Below are positions 63,271 through 64,000 of a stretch of 64,000 nucleotides of DNA, in pieces (the first letter of the stretch is position 1; the number at the start of each line of letters is the position of its first letter). Below the pieces are notes generated by a model that made no database searches, had not been told where the DNA came from, and was given only the letters and a program-made list of their open reading frames with translations. Origin of the DNA: Planctomycetaceae bacterium (GTDB lineage Bacteria > Planctomycetota > Planctomycetia > Pirellulales > Pirellulaceae); the NCBI GenBank assembly GCA_016794985.1, contig JAEUIQ010000011.1, positions 62,001 to 126,000 of the forward strand. Reading direction: 5' to 3'. A program made the position numbers and the translations under genes.

Positions 63271-64000
63271 TCTCTTTCCAGCACGGTGGAAATAGGGCAA
63301 AGGAATAGGGCAAAGGAACGGGGCAAAGGAATGGGGGCAAAGGAATGGCGCGCGGTTTCGTTCAAATTAGTTTTGTAAATTCCTCTGCCCGAATTCCTCT
63401 GCCCAATTCTTTCCAGCGGCGCCGGAAATAGTGCAAAGGAATGGGGGCAAAGGAATGGGGGCAAAGGAATGTCGCGCGGTTTCGTTCAAATTAGTTTTGT
63501 GAATTCCTCTGCCCGAATTCCTCTGCCCAATTCTTTCCAGCGCGCCGGAAATCGGGCAAAGGAATGGGGCAAAGGAATGGCGCGCGGTTTCATCTAAATT
63601 AGTTTTGTGAATTCCTCTGCCCAATTCTTTCCAACGCGCCGGAAATCGGGCAAAGGAACAAGGGCAAAGGAATGGCGCGCGGTTTCATCTAAATTAGTTT
63701 TGTGAATTCCTCTGCCCGAATTCCTCTGCCCAATTCTTTCCAGCACGCCGGAAATCGGGCAAAGGAATGGGGGCAAAGGAATGTCGCGCGGTTTCATTCA
63801 AATTAGGTTTATATATTCCTCTGCCCGAATTCCTCTGCCCAATTCTTTCCAACGCGCCGGAAATCGGGCAAAGGAATGGGGGCAAAGGAATGTCGCGCGG
63901 TTTCATCTAAATTAGTTTTGTGAATTCCTCTGCCCGAATTCCTCTGCCCAATTCGTACTAGCACGGCGGAAATAGTGCAAAGGAATGTGGGCAAAGGAAT
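63271..64000. repeat. Tandem hairpin repeat array (locus B), running past the window end
   Basis: Seven partial or complete units start near 63271, 63407, 63531, 63625, 63734, 63843 and 63952. The basic period is 109 bp, with 94, 124 and 136 bp variants that differ by steps of about 14-15 bp. Each unit has TTCTTTCCAGC, GCCGGAAAT, GGGCAAAGGAATG (1-4 copies), CGCGCGGTTTC, TAAATTAGTTTTGTGA and ATTCCTCTGCCC (1-2 copies). It is the reverse-strand relative of the array at 32954-33700. The array is cut by the end of the window. Confidence 0.92.

Noticed and set aside
63271..64000. Overlapping minus-strand ORFs of 60-106 residues with repeated HSFAPIPLP peptides
   Set aside because: They follow the tandem repeat units, whose length varies by 14-15 bp and would shift the frame. 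No SD or conserved product; treated as repeat artefacts.

Overview
The window reads as a chromosomal segment of a planctomycete, probably a Pirellulales-type member of the Planctomycetota. I infer this from family content. There are two very large PVC-type heme-binding dehydrogenases (16602-20984 and 28013-32293). A PSCyt1/DUF1549/DUF1553 protein is followed by a DUF1501 protein (45240-49848). There is also a DUF1080 domain, a cysteine-rich YTV-repeat surface protein (56933-58276), Tad-like pilins with a VWA protein, and many MJ0042-like or CPXCG zinc ribbons. No insertion sequence, prophage, CRISPR array or recognisable defence system was seen. The accessory-looking part of the window is its intergenic repeat DNA, which falls into several distinct families.

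Layout. 1-2373 (-): a truncated heptaheme cytochrome with a membrane tail. 2454-2619: a tandem hairpin repeat. 3102-3184: tRNA-Leu(UAG). 3584-4315 (-): an alpha/beta hydrolase fused to a CPXCG zinc ribbon. 4669-12139 (+): glgP-malQ-galT-xthA and a halogenase-like flavoprotein, a mostly overlapping glycogen/hexose run. 12140-16600: a redoxin, tRNA-Leu(UAA), an HDOD protein, a BLUF photoreceptor and three copies of a ~130 bp dispersed repeat. 16602-23670: PVC dehydrogenase 1, facing an octaheme TPR cytochrome and a small Cys-rich membrane protein. 24464-26949 (+): a HAMP-like membrane protein, two TadE-like pilins and a VWA TadG-like protein. 27097-32293 (-): a DUF1579 protein and PVC dehydrogenase 2. 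32954-33700: a hairpin-rich repeat array. 33860-37345 (-): a tricorn-like protease. 37575-45002 (+): an AsmA-like giant, an MBL hydrolase, an unknown HhH-like protein and ispD. 45240-52314 (+): the PSCyt1 and DUF1501 pair, a zinc-ribbon membrane protein and a small unknown. 52346-60786 (-): a GAF/SpoIIE pseudophosphatase with a histone-H1-like tail, mgtE, the YTV protein, and parB/parA. A parS-like palindrome (60962-60977) and a short-motif array lie upstream of parA. 61736-63073 (-): a DUF1015 protein. 63271-64000: a second array of the same hairpin repeat family as 32954-33700, in the opposite orientation.

How the genes fit together. glgP and malQ would release and rearrange glycogen and maltodextrin glucose. 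galT would interconvert hexose phosphates. The two PVC dehydrogenases, the PSCyt1 protein and the two multiheme cytochromes are exported or membrane-anchored c-type heme proteins, as expected of a respiratory saprophyte that degrades complex polymers. ParAB with the nearby parS-like site suggests the right end lies in the chromosome-segregation region. The features I find least explained are: (a) the hairpin repeat family shared by 32954-33700 and 63271-64000, whose arms stay pairable by G-U on only one strand; (b) the SpoIIE-like protein that has lost its metal-binding aspartates but gained a long basic tail; and (c) the GGGGACAGRCACC motif array beside parS.
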